NCBI GenBank assembly: GCA_022496805.1
Contig: CM040092.1
Location: 18,432,113 to 18,496,112 of the forward strand
Direction: 5' to 3'
From: Pohlia nutans
Lineage: Eukaryota; Streptophyta; Bryopsida; Bryales; Mniaceae
Length of the DNA: 64,000 nt
Of this stretch, positions 1 through 10,633 are shown one piece after another. Position 1 is the first letter of the stretch; each line of letters opens with the position of its first letter. The position numbers and the translations under genes were made by a program. The notes beneath the pieces were generated by a model. That model had not been told where the DNA came from. It worked only from the letters and a program-made list of their open reading frames with translations, and made no database searches.

Positions 1-1390
1 GTAACTTACAGCAACAATGTACACAATGCCACAGCCCAAAAGCTACCAACTGGCTATTTCGTGTAATAAACTTTCTGCCCTAGTTTCGCCACTAGCTCGT
101 GCCAAAACCTTCGTTAATGTTGCCACAATGCACACAGTAACAGTTCCTCAACATTGATCTTGGATTGTAGATATGCTTCAGTAGCTCATTACTAGTGAAG
201 CTTCTGTGATAAAAATTTCCACTGGGTGTTTACTGACGAGGTCATGCAGATCTAACATGACTTAGGAACCCCAAGGATGGAACTATCATATACTGATGAA
301 TATTCCTGAACATCAAAAGTAAAGATCACTGACGTTTAAATATAGTGATTTTCTCACAGAGAAGAAAGGAGCTTACAAGATTTGGAGAATGCCGCGGCCT
401 ACCCAGAACTCCAACACCTGGAGAGAAAGGTTGTGTGAATTGTCAGATGAGTACTACTAGATTCTACTGGAGTTGTGTCTGACTCAGTTGTTCACAAATA
501 TTCATGACTCACTATAAGAGCCCGAACAACTCCAGAATGACTTACTTCAAAGAAATTGACAAAATCTGATCGATGCAACTAAGACAGAACTTCAATATAA
601 AGTTCCGGAATGGTTACAGAGACAAACTCAAAATGAAAGACAGAGGATTATACCATTGCACATGAATACAATAAAACAATATTGCTCACAAAAGCAGTAC
701 AAAAAATCGGCCTGCAACATCACTAGGAGCAACCCTAGGACGATCCACCCAAAGAAATGCCAAGTAGAGTGCATGAAGATAATTACCCTCCAGAATCTGA
801 AAATTGGTACCCACTCCGTCTCAGCAATGACAACCAGTAAAGCAAAAGCCACTGCATAGGAGCATAAGATGCTAACAAATACCTGCGACATGGAACACAA
901 AAAAACATCAACAGAAGCAACCTCAACCCATCTTATCCTGTTTAATCTCTAACCCTGGTTTTACAGGATGGACAAATACAAAACCCCCAAAAACTTATTC
1001 TAGATTCAAACAAAATTATTGCAAGACTGAACAACTTACAATTTAGATTCTTGTGTCAATCGTCATAAGAGTAGGAGCTTTAGCCAGATTCAACACAACC
1101 CTAACCTGACCGAAGTAATACGAAGACAGAGTCGTTGGTTTCCCTGTTGCTGATAAAGAAAAACAAACCCGAGGAAAAGAAAACGGTTTACAAGTCGCCT
1201 TTAAACTATTCATTAAGATCTTACCCTCAAAAAGCATTTTTTTTTTTGAAATTCTATGTTCTGTAAAGAGGATCACATACTTGCAAGAACAGGAGTAGAG
1301 ACAAAATCAAATTCAAAAGTGCAGTAAGTCACACACGCGAGTCCCTTCTGGGCATCTTTGGCAATCAACCCAGCTTAGACAGAAGCTTAC
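1..1390. other. Left flank without a recognised gene
   Basis: I see no convincing coding exon here. Downstream exons of the minus-strand iron-transporter remnant would be expected in this stretch, but no further transporter motif is readable after 1391. A block at about 1152-1206 is repeated at about 2847-2896 (shared core GAAAACGG or GATAACGG before TTTACA), so this flank carries at least one local duplication. Confidence 0.4.
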
Positions 1391-2208
1391 CTCATCATAA
1401 AGTCGATTCAGGCTTCTGGGCGTTTTCGAAGAGCTTCCACAACATGCCATTATTCATTAGGCTCTAATCCAGAATTTGCCAGTATTTCTGCCACCTCGTC
1501 TGCCCCTGAGGTCCAACATCACACCATGAAATAAAGCTTTAGTGAGAAATATCTGCAAAATCTGCCCATGATCTGTGCTTTCCACATTGAAATTGCTGAT
1601 GATGGTGCTTTTAAGATACAAACAAGTGTTGTACCAACAATGATAAGACATACAAAACAAAATGCACATCATATACACCGAAGGCATAGCTATAGATTTT
1701 GATTGCTCCAATCAATCGGACATGGGATCATTCTATGCTGATTCAAATTGTATACTGGTTAGGGTTTTACCAGTATCCGGCACTCGAACAACCTCATCTC
1801 CTTCACGCTTGCGCTCGTTCTCATAATGATCTGCATTACTTCGTGTTGCAAGGTACCTGCCATGGCATCTCTTACCTCAACTTAGGTAGGAATTTTCTTT
1901 GATCTGTTAGCAGGTAATCGACATTGCAACTGCTGAATGATAAAACGAACCAGATGTCTTTCAAATATTTACAACAATAACTATGTCGGAGAATAGATGA
2001 ACCCACCCGCCAAGACCCATAGCAATTGAGCCAGCTGCACTTCAGCTAGACCTGCAGTCACCACGATTGAAGAAGGGGCAGCTACTCCCGACAATGGAGC
2101 GGCCAAAGCAAAGGGCACGGTGAGGCCATCACTCATGCCAATCACGATATCGCGCACAACCTCCCCTGCCGTGAAATGCCTCTTCGTGTGCAAGGTTGCC
2201 GGACACAT
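1391..2208 (-). pseudogene. Vacuolar iron transporter (VIT/CCC1 family) remnant
   Basis: Two exons of a VIT-type Fe/Mn transporter are readable on the minus strand. The first (2208 down to about 2005) starts with ATG and encodes HFTAGEVVRDIVIGMSDGLT followed by VPFALAA and SSIVVTAGLAE, the conserved first membrane helices of the family. At about 2039-2041 one base is missing after GLAEV: in the shifted frame the expected AAGSIAMGLGG follows. The second (1499-1391, between an AG acceptor and a GTAAGC donor) encodes DEVAEILANSGLEP, then VVEALRKRPEA and IDFMMR, which is the family's cytoplasmic-loop signature, but with two in-frame stops: TAA after EPNE, and TGA where the family has Trp before IDFMMR. 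One frameshift plus two stops in about 300 coding bases argues for a pseudogene. The family normally moves cytosolic iron into the vacuole. No later membrane exons are seen. Confidence 0.75.
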
Positions 2209-2309
2209 CTTGTCTGCAAGACCACAAAGAAGTTCCTAGTATCAATACTTCATTTCTTGCAAACTACATCCCACACAACCCATTTAAAAAAACCACAATG
2301 AACTCACAG

Positions 2310-2729
2310 GGAAGTCACTCCATTGTAAAGTTGAACAACCACGTGCGAACAAATTACATGTAAAAAATGCAACAAATGCAAAAAATATACATAAAACATC
2401 ACCAAAACGGGTCAAGATTTTATCAATTTTTTTTTCATGAGTAGATATACACGGTACCTATTACATAGTAAAAAATGGTAACTAAATTTGAATGTTTGGT
2501 TTTTTTATAAAACATACCGTTTCTAACTAGAATGACGCATAATTGAACTAAACAAATTACTACAAAAAATGAAGATGAATAAAAATTTCAAAAAAATATT
2601 CAAAAGATACTATCAATGGTTATGTATATGTAGAAAAAATATCATAAATTTTAAAATTATCTATGGCTTGTAATATAGGGGTAGCAAACTTTGTTCACAC
2701 GTGGTGTTCAACTTGACAATGGAGTGACC
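2310..2729. mobile_element. TIR element, about 420 bp
   Basis: The left end GTCACTCCATTG and the right end CAATGGAGTGAC begin inverted repeats of about 40 bases that continue through CCACGTG, GAACAAA and their reverse complement. The interior is AT-rich with no coding. A diverged relative with the same CACGTGCGAACAAA block lies at about 47677-48114. Superfamily not assigned; no clear target duplication. Confidence 0.6.
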
Positions 2730-2896
2730 CCTTCGTGAATGAGCTCTACAAGTTCAACACTTGAGAGATTTCACCTTCGGAAAACAAGAATAACCACGAA
2801 TCCGGACAACCAAGCACGTCGTTGCAAAACCCTAAAACAGGTTGCGAAAGAAAAACAAACCCGAGGAAAAGATAACGGTTTACAGGTCGCCTTTAA

Positions 2897-3218
2897 CCCC
2901 TAAACGTCCCAGTGTCTAGAAACTGGATCATGAACAGATTCAAAGCCTTGCAACTTTCACATACAATTTCGGATGACTTTCATCCAAGTCACCTTTGTAA
3001 GACTAATAAATTCTTTGCCAATTACAATAGTTCTCTTGTGATGAGGAGTTGTTGATAATATTGGAGAGGCCTCCAACTACAAATATGTCAAATTTGTTGG
3101 GTAGATTTTATGCTTGCAATGGTCCTCTCAAGTACACCTCATGTACATATGAGCCATGCTAATATCTATCTTTGAGGCTAGCATCTACTGGTGTTCAAAG
3201 GATCGGTACGTTTAAGGG
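2897..3218. mobile_element. TTAA-flanked MITE, family T1, copy 1
   Basis: The element is bounded by TTAA (2893-2896 and 3219-3222), with CCCCTAAACG at the left and the related CGTTTAAGGG at the right. It is about 322 bp, noncoding, and matches 40225-40545 almost base for base. TTAA duplications are used by piggyBac and Kolobok transposases; which one mobilised it cannot be told. It interrupts the second copy of the local duplication ending at about 2896. Confidence 0.75.
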
Positions 3219-4052
3219 TTAAGGGTCGACCGCAATCCCACCGAACCTGGAAAAGGAACCGGAACTGTTCATCGAAGTTCATTTACGGGCTTACAGTTAA
3301 AGGACCACTGGGGATGCTCTAAATGCCACCGGGGCAGCCTTGCCTCGTCCCTAACTCCCATGCAGGGGAGGGGACTGCGCCTGCCTGCCCGACGGGCGGG
3401 GCAGTTGGGCGGCCCGCTGCCTGCCCGGATGGGAGAGGGAGGGGCGGGGCCGGCCTTCTGCCTCGTCAGCAGGGGCGGGGCTTTCAGCAGGGGCGGGGCA
3501 ACTTCCATTCCGGTAATTGGTTAGCAAGTCAGCCAACAGCCAACACAGCCAGTCAGCAGCCACGTCAGGGTTTTAGAAGACAAGGGTGGAAGCTCGAGGT
3601 TTTAGAAGACAAGGGCAGATGGTGTTTAGGGGCAGAGCGTACCATCCACTTTCTCAACAAGTGGATGGGGGTATTGAAAGGGGGTAATAGATTTTTAAAG
3701 TGTTACTTAGTTAGGCTTTTAAAATTTTAAAATGTTAGTTAGTTAGGTAGGGTTTTAGTTGGTTTATAGTACATTAATTTCTTAGTATTTTAGTTTCTTT
3801 TGTGCATTGGTTGATGAGGTGGGTGTTTGGTGTTGATAAAATGTCTAAGTTTTCTGTATTAAGGTTGTTGTGAATGGCAAAGGAGGTTTAGGGTTTACAG
3901 GTTTGTTCTAAGGGTTTAGGGTATTATAAGATTGTAGGTTTGTTGGAGTGCAAAGAATTTCCAAGTTTGTATGTTAGTTGTGGAGAGCAAAGAACATAGT
4001 AAATTTGCTTGTTTGTTTAGGGTTTGTACGAGATTCATAAACTTCAACCAGT

Positions 4053-4937
4053 ATGGCCCCCAAGCGGAAGAGGACTGAGTATGAAAAAGAGAGGAGAAGG
4101 GAGGATGCCGCCAAGGTGAACGAGAAAAATGCCCGTGATCGGGCATTGAAGCGAATCGATCTAAGCCTTCCAAGTGTATTTGAGAAGGAGAAGAGTAAGA
4201 TTGGTCCTCCTCATCCTTTGCCGGCGCTTGTCACTAAGAACACGTTAGTTCTAGCACAACGTGCCGGATTTTTGGACTCTTTAAAACACTTGAGGGTTTC
4301 CGATTTGGAGACCCTTGTCCATGTTCTTGCTAATTTTCACCATCCTTTTGTTAAAACGATTACGGATGCTTTGGAGCAATATCAGGGGTCTCTTTCACCA
4401 TCAACCGTTTCAAGAACTTATTTCGCCGCTCGATGGAATTTTCTAGGTATCATTCTATCAATTTTTATTTATCTTTTTTCCCTTTTTGAGTTTGTTTTTT
4501 AATCCCTATTTCACTAGTGTTTGTATAATGAACCATATTTGTGTTCATGTTGATAGTTATATTTAATTATGTTCTAAAACATATATTTGGTGTATTTAAT
4601 CCATATTGCAGAACATACATGGGTAGAGACAAAACAAAGTAGGGCGGAAGACCTTTGTTGCTTGTTGCTTGCAAATGAGTTTGATTATGCCACACTCTTA
4701 TGGGATCAAGAAGAAGAATGGAAAAAAGAATGCATTGCAAAGAAACAAGATCTTTGGAGGTTGCAGCACGCCATGCGATTTATCAAGGAAGAACCTAAAG
4801 AAGAGAATCCAACCACAGTTGTTTCTGAAGCCGGTCCATCTAGGGGAAGGGGACGAGGTAGAGGAAATAGGGGAAGAGGGAGGGGAAGAGGGAGGGGAAG
4901 AGGAAAGGGTAGGGGAAGAGGAAAATCTACAAAATAG
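4053..4937 (+). CDS. NLS- and RG-rich protein carried inside the Mutator-like element
   Basis: Two exons, 4053-4446 and 4612-4937, join across a 165-bp GT-AG intron in phase 1 to give 239 residues. The start MAPKRKRTEYEKERRRE carries a PKRKR-type nuclear localisation signal in a strongly basic segment. A middle part (about 40-200) is rich in leucine, tryptophan and acidic residues with likely helices (DLETLVHVLANFHHPF; LLWDQEEEWKKECIAKKQ). The last 30 or so residues are almost purely GR dipeptides, as in RNA- or DNA-binding RG tails. I do not recognise a family. It is the only gene between the TIRs, so it could be a captured host gene or a second protein of the transposon. The conserved splice phase and an open frame of 239 codons argue that it was recently under selection. 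It lacks any visible DDE catalytic core. Confidence 0.7.
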
Positions 4938-6117
4938 CGGTCCGGTTTAGGGTTTATAACTATTGTGTACTTGGATTCCGATAGAACTTCTTGTTTTTAT
5001 CACTTGTTACAAATGGATTTGTAACAACTAATTTCTATTTAAATGAGAAGACTAAAATCTTCATGTTTCATTCAAGTTTATTGACCGGTTTCTATTAGGG
5101 TTTACGTGTGTCAAGTGTTCATTATGATTGGATCTCTGACTGTATTTAGGGAATTTTGTAGATAGAATATAATGCGATTTCCTTCTTTTCCGTTCTTTCA
5201 TTGTATCATAATGTACTAGTGGGTGATAGCCTTATATGGGTAACCCCTCTTGAATTAGTTTGATTTTTAGGTTCGAATATTTTGTTTGGTAGGAAATAAT
5301 CATTGAAAAATTACAAAAATTAGATGGTGATACTTTGAGATTATGCATGGTTGATACAATACCCGGCTATCAAGATCGACATCTCATGCAAATTGATTAT
5401 TATTTTTAAAAGAAATCTTATTCAAAAAATGCCAAATTATGTGAATATTCTCCAAGATCCTTGTTTTCACCATACCAAATAAATTTTATTTAAAAAAATA
5501 ATTTCTTAAAGATTTGGGCTTCTCTTCTTATAATTATTTTCCGACAACTGACTATGAAAAGATTGTACAACTGCACAACATGCCATGAGCAGCATTGTGC
5601 ACAAAACTCCATGACACTCCGTTTGCTTCAAAACCTCCTTTCACGAGATTCCAGGCTATTCTGTAAGTTTTTTACCAATTTCCAAGGAGGCTCTGGCTTG
5701 GACAGAAAATCCAACACAACACAGATACCATGTGATGTTTTCCTGAAGGCACAAATAAAATTGGGATGAAATCATAATCAGATCATTCAAGCAGGATTTA
5801 TACTTTGAGGATTTCTAGCAAACCCAACTGAGTGCATGTAAGTTTGAAATGCAGTGAAATTGAATTATTAAAAAAAAACAAAATGTTTTCATTTACAACA
5901 CTTTTTCCATATGATGCTACATTACTGTGAGACGCGTTAACTGTTTTCGATTGGCTACATCTTTTTATGCAAGGTGATTTTTTTTACAAAATATGTCTAT
6001 AGACATTCTACTACATCAGTCATATCAATATATGGAGTGCACACGCCCCAAATTGTTTGCTGGGCCATCAAGCACTTGAAACCGCTGGCCCCGCAGGCAG
6101 CCCCTGCCACGCAGGCA
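4938..6117. other. AT-rich interior of the Mutator-like element without a gene
   Basis: The stretch between the RG-rich gene and the right TIR is AT-rich and holds no open frame with plausible coding structure. It may be the remains of a deleted transposase region, but nothing in it resembles MURA, so this is only a guess. Confidence 0.4.
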
Positions 6118-6242
6118 GCCCCTGCGCCGGCCCCGCCCCTCCCCCGCCCGGGCAGGCAGCGGGCCGCCCACCCTGCCCCGCCCGCCGGGCAGGCAGGCGC
6201 CCTCCCTCCCCTGTTTGGGAGTTAGGGACGAGGGCAGCCTTG

Positions 6243-7071
6243 TTTTCTCCGTCTAACTCAGTTTCCACTCTACCGCTGCTTACCCACAACTCATTACACC
6301 TGAAGAGCCTACATGTTCCTCTGTTTTCCTCACTTTCTAGTACCATAGCTCGCGCCCCAGCTCCGATCCCCACTAAACCCACCCACCCTTTCTCCCCTCC
6401 CATTCCTCCATCCAGTGGATTCAGCTTAATTGCTGTAGCGTTTTGGGGAATTAAGTGGTTGGGCTTACTTTGGCAGTGAGTGAGGATTAATTGCTTTTAC
6501 AGCCTCGACTGCTGTTCTTTTTCGTCGTATGATTCTGTTTGTGGACCGTGGAGGGCGCGTTTTTTGAGGCGGGTGGAGTTTTTGAATAAGTGCGGTCGTT
6601 CAAATTTGAACTTCGTACTGGTTCGTGCTCACATTCGATCGCACTTGATTTATCTGGTTTTGAAATGGGAGAGTGCGGGAGGAATTCTGTCCAAATTCAT
6701 TCTCATTTCGAATTCTGTTGTTCGTTTTTCGGGGTTTAGGGGATTGCAGAGGCGAAATCTGGAGACTGTGAGGCAACAAGAACCGGATTCTTTAGAGAGC
6801 GTCGGCGAGTTCACGCTTCGTAAGGTTGATGACTATTCTAAACCCTGGGTCCGTTATTCTATTGTGCACGGTGCTAAATGTACGTGGTTGTTGTTGTGTT
6901 ATAGGAATTGTATTTCCCATGACGGAGAATGGAGAAAGAGTTTCTTCAACTTCTTGTCATCTGTTTTTCCACAGCTCTTTTCAAGGAATAGCACTTCGAG
7001 TTTGTGGAGCCAGAGCTCCACATCAAGTATACTGAGGCTGCTCTTCAACAAGACGGGTCTAGGCTTGTTTG
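6243..7071 (+). other. Probable promoter and 5' untranslated exons of gene copy A
   Basis: From about 6400 on, this block is duplicated upstream of copy B (from about 13425). It ends at a GT donor after 7071. It contains a short conserved frame starting at ATG 6920 and stopping at TAG 6989-6991; past the stop the same frame stays open to the donor. The Mutator-like element abuts the left edge. Confidence 0.5.
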
Positions 7072-7171
7072 GTAAGAAATCTGCAGTAAATTCAAAATGC
7101 TGTGTGGTGGTTCTTTGTAAGGTGATGGAGAAATTTGTCTACCTGTTTAGCTTTGAGAGGCATCTTGGAAT

Positions 7172-7393
7172 CTAGACGGAGAAGCCTGATTTTTTTAAGC
7201 AGTTTTGAGTAGGTCCTATTTGGACATCCTTTTGTTCAGTTGCATCTGTCTTTGGACCAACACATGCAATGCTCTTCACTGATTCCGGTGATATAAAATT
7301 TAGCCTCATCTGAATTACCGGTATATTTTTCACAATATAATTCATTGAATTTTTCATTTTAAAACCATGAATCCTTGGTCCTTTAGGAGTTAA
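7172..7393. mobile_element. TTAA MITE, family T2, shared by both gene copies
   Basis: The right end is recognisable as CCTTGGTCCTTTAGGAG followed by TTAA (7390-7393); the left end is degraded. The same element sits at the equivalent place in copy B (about 14398-14562), so it inserted before the tandem duplication. Confidence 0.6.
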
Positions 7394-7447
7394 CATTATT
7401 GCTGGTGGATGTTGAACAGGAGTGATCTTCAGGAAAGGAGAGTTATA

Positions 7448-9012
7448 ATGGAAAGCACCTCAAATACCACGTATGTCCATCTTCTCACCTTCACCTTGGT
7501 TCTCTGTCTTGCCCATATTTATGTGTTGGTCACTTTAAACGTTGGTGCTTCGAGGATGTCATAAAAACAGTTGCTGGTTCTTTAGCACATGTCAATGTCC
7601 TGTGACCTTGATACGATGTCAATTCTTGTGGGCATTGTTCACAGTCACGTAGGGTTGGGACATTCTATATTTCTCCCACTAACCATGGTTTAGTTGGGAA
7701 AGATTGTTTTGATAGTGGAGAATGTAATTACTCGTTGTAGGTTAGTTTTTTTCATCTTAATGTACCTCACATTTGTGATGTCTCGAGATAGATACTCCCT
7801 CTGTATAGATATTCCCTTTGTCTCGAGATAGATACTCCGGAAATAATTGTCCTAGTTTTTGGCATTTTTCAACTTACCGCTTTTTCTGGCCGTCTCAGTA
7901 CTTGAAAAATGGTCTATCATGGTTAGTGGGAGAATATAGAATGTCTCAACCATGGGATTATATACAGAGGGAGTATCTATCTCGAGACATCACAAATGTG
8001 AGGTACATTAAGATGAAAAAAAAACTAATTCTCCCACTAACCATGGGATTTGCAGACATGGTGAGCCAGACAACTCTGATTTTGACCTGGATCATGGCTT
8101 AACTACCGACACTGCATTACGGAGAGAAGTCCCTCCGATATACAAGTACCTGGCGGATCTAAAACTCAATAGCCCCTCATCTCCTAACTCAGTCGATGGC
8201 AGCCGGGCACATCGGACTGCAGGATTTGAAGGATGGGTTCTAGGAGGACAGAAAGACACAAACTATGTCCCCATGCAGCTCTTGAGTTTGCCCGAGCAGG
8301 AGGAAAATGGTGAGTATGTTTGATTTTAGTTTCATGTGGCATTTTCTATAGCAACGACTGATTTCTGAAATTAACTCTCTTGATGATTTGATAGTATGGC
8401 AGCTATTTACACTGCGTAGTTTTGATCACTAAACTAATTTATGTCAACCTTGTATTTTCTTTCGTTTTTTCGGATATGTGATTATGTTTTTGACTGCTAC
8501 TAGTGCTCACTATCTTCTTGCTCTCTTATATTTCTAAGTGATGAGAAGTTGATGAATATGGGAATGGGAAACAAGTGCACCGTTTTATTAACATTTTTTC
8601 AACTGTGGATGCAGATCTTCAATTGCTTTATCCAGAGGCCAAAGTCCAAACGAATTACATCACCACGGAACAGTATCTCGTTGTTGTCAAATTGTTTCTG
8701 TTCAATTTCAAGGTGTCAGGAAAAATGGATCACCCACAAGCATATGCTCGCCTTCTAAGCCGGTTGAGTAGAGAATTGAGATCTGTTCCTACTGGTGGCT
8801 TTAAGCTAAATTGTTTGTCAGATCCTGCTAACTATGATGCATGTCTGGGTGAAATGATCAATGACATTGAGATGACATGGAGGAAAGATGGTGAAATTCT
8901 GCAAGAAATGGAGGAGACATGGAGTCCAGATGGATGTGTTTATGTCAGCAGCGGAATTGACAACTACGTTCAATGTCTGCTTGCTGCGGCCACTGAGCTG
9001 AGCAGTTGTTGA
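7448..9012 (+). CDS. Unrecognised small protein, tandem copy A
   Basis: Three exons, 7448-7470, 8056-8309 and 8615-9012, join in phases 2 and 1 to give 224 residues. The start MESTSNTTHGEPDN is chosen because copy B has the same ATG, whereas the upstream frame is stopped in both copies. The N-terminal part is Ser- and Asp-rich and probably disordered. The C-terminal part (about 93-224: LLYPEAKVQTNYITTEQYL onward, with LLSRLSREL and DACLGEMINDIEMTWRKDG) looks like a compact helical domain ending in CLLAAATELSSC. I do not recognise it. Compared with copy B it has 24 extra codons (NSDFDLDHGLTTDTALRRE and following) and stops at a TGA where copy B has GGA before a splice donor, so the last short exon of B is not used. 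No frameshift is seen. Confidence 0.6.
7656..8045. repeat. Inverted duplication with Stowaway-like sequences in intron 1 of copy A
   Basis: Sequence at 7749-7806 reappears inverted at about 7962-8018, including the Stowaway-type end CTCCCTCTGTATA and its complement. Sequence at about 7656-7690 also reappears inverted at about 7913-7955. The result is a hairpin with arms of 55-60 bp around a loop of about 150 bp. Copy B lacks the inverted half, so this arose after the duplication. Confidence 0.65.
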
Positions 9013-10219
9013 GGTAAAGAGCAATAACATTAGGTCATATCTTGTGCTATCACTCTATCATTTGGATTTTTTATTATTTTTTTTCTGCAGCAAAAGGTTC
9101 CGTATCTCAACTTTTAGGGTGTGTGGGTCACTTTGTTGCGATCCTATCAGCAAAGTGTATTGTGACCTTGAGATGCTCTTCATCTGGACCTGAGGATACC
9201 GTGTATTCAAACTTTAGCCCCGAGAAGCCGAAAAAACCCGAATTGAACCTCATGTTTTAGCAGTTTAGGAAGATGGATTTTAAGGGTAATTAGGGTTTAG
9301 GGTAATTAGGATTTAGGGTTTAGGGTTTTAGGCAATTGAATTTAGGGGTTTTAGGTAATTGGGGGTAGAGATCATGTTTTAGTGTTGTTTGATGCATTCC
9401 ATTTGCTGTATTGAGGTTCACTAACTAAGGAATTTTCAAAGACAAAGACCTCAATATTGTCCTAGTGTTATAAAACTTATTATCTAAGGAAAGTGACGAT
9501 GTTCTCCCCTTTGAATTTTTTTGCCATCAACCATTTTGGAATAGAATTTCTCGTTTTAACCAATCATACCAAATTTCGAATTCTATGAATTTTTTTTTGT
9601 GTGATTTTGGTGAATATTCAACGAAATGCTTCTAAACTGATTAAATGAGTATCTAAAACATATTTTGAAAGTTTGACCGTATGGATAATTACTAAACGTC
9701 ATGCTTCTCATTTTCTCTTTTGGACCAAACTTCATCAAAGTTGCATAAGTAACATTTTATAACACATCAAGGTTTTGTAATGGGTGGAGAAATGAAAGAA
9801 AACAAGAGATTTTGGCTAAATTAGATTATTTCTTCAACTCTCATTCAATTGGATGAACCTACAACTCATGGCATGCAACCCATGTGAACTAGGCAAAAGT
9901 TCCTTTGGAGTGCCCAATGAATCTCATTGGTTTCTATTTTTTTGCAAGCTTACCCGAAGTGTTGAAGCTGCCTTTCAAGATTGAGGTGTTTCACTTTGAA
10001 AAATTCCCCTAAGTAAAGTTTTGATTGGATGAAAATAATTCCAATTGAATTGGAAAGAAGACTTGTTTACCTATGATATCATATTTTTAATTTTGGAAAG
10101 AAGTTTTTTTGTGGGCTTGGGCAACCTGGGAAAAAGGGTAGCGACCAAAAAATGGTCTCTTGAGAGCATAGGGATTAAACAAATGGGACCAACCCATAAC
10201 ATAAAAATGGAGGAGGAAT
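9013..10219. other. Intergenic, with telomere-like stretch and no recognised gene
   Basis: The copy A duplication ends near 9260. Several TTTAGGG units lie at 9288-9365. The remainder is AT-rich with no coding evidence. Confidence 0.45.
9288..9365. repeat. Degenerate interstitial TTTAGGG repeats
   Basis: Units of TTTAGGG and TTAGGGTAA alternate with variants such as TTTAGGGGT. This matches the plant-type telomere repeat but is short and imperfect; such runs also occur in promoters and UTRs (telo boxes). Confidence 0.5.
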
Positions 10220-10221
10220 TA

Positions 10222-10631
10222 AGGTAGGAAAACCAAAAACGGTTAATGCCCTCAAGGCGTGCACTAGAGTTTTTTAAAAGCAGGGAGGTGGAAGACCGAA
10301 AATGGAGAATTTTTGCATGACGAGGATTCCAAAAATTTACTAAAAATTACTAATTTTTTTGGAATCTTGTGTGCGGTTTTCTGTGATATTAGTTAACCGT
10401 TTTTGGTGCTTTCATGTGTAGAAAAGGAAGAGTCTAGTATACAAGAAGGGGGTTTGACAAACTTCCCACTTTGAGAAATTGTAGATAATTATTTATGGGG
10501 AATAAAAATACGAAACAACTTGCATTCTTCATCATTTCTTCTTCTTCATCTCAAAAAAATTTCACATAATTTCTAACTCCATTCCTTCTAGTCAAATCAC
10601 CTTATTTTCACCGTTTTTGGTTTTCCTACCT
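10222..10631. mobile_element. Stowaway-like MITE, AGGTAGG family, copy 1
   Basis: A perfect 22-bp inverted repeat starting AGGTAGGAAAACCAAAAACG is flanked by TA on both sides (10220-10221, 10632-10633). The interior is 410 bp total and noncoding. Elements 12207-12470 and 51631-51986 have the same AGGTAGG/CCTACCT ends with TA flanks. Confidence 0.75.
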
Positions 10632-10633
10632 TA

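Larger units (their letters stand above)
3334..6242. mobile_element. Mutator-like element with 9-bp TSD and GC-rich long TIRs
   Basis: The element occupies 3343-6233 (2,891 bp). It is flanked by a perfect 9-bp duplication, GCAGCCTTG, at 3334-3342 and 6234-6242. Its left end reads CCTCGTCCCTAACTCCC and its right end is the exact reverse complement. The inverted repeats run about 115 bp (3343 to about 3460; about 6118 to 6233) and are extremely GC-rich, unlike the AT-rich interior. A 9-bp duplication with long TIRs is the hallmark of Mutator-like elements. No transposase is visible; the only gene inside is at 4053-4937. The duplicated copy of the right flank at about 13325-13350 reads straight through the insertion point, so it resembles an empty site. 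The element is likely non-autonomous with a captured or accessory gene. Confidence 0.85.

Noticed and set aside
3269..3730. Long GC-rich open frames with proline, arginine and glycine
   Set aside because: They lie in the left TIR of the Mutator-like element and have counterparts in the right TIR (6057-6480); open frames come from the base composition, not from a protein.
6480..7175. A 231-codon open frame upstream of copy A
   Set aside because: The frame is not kept in copy B, runs across a conserved splice donor at 7071 and lacks protein-like composition.
9288..9365. A chromosome end or ancient fusion point
   Set aside because: Only a few imperfect TTTAGGG units, with unique sequence on both sides; too short to claim a telomere or fusion.
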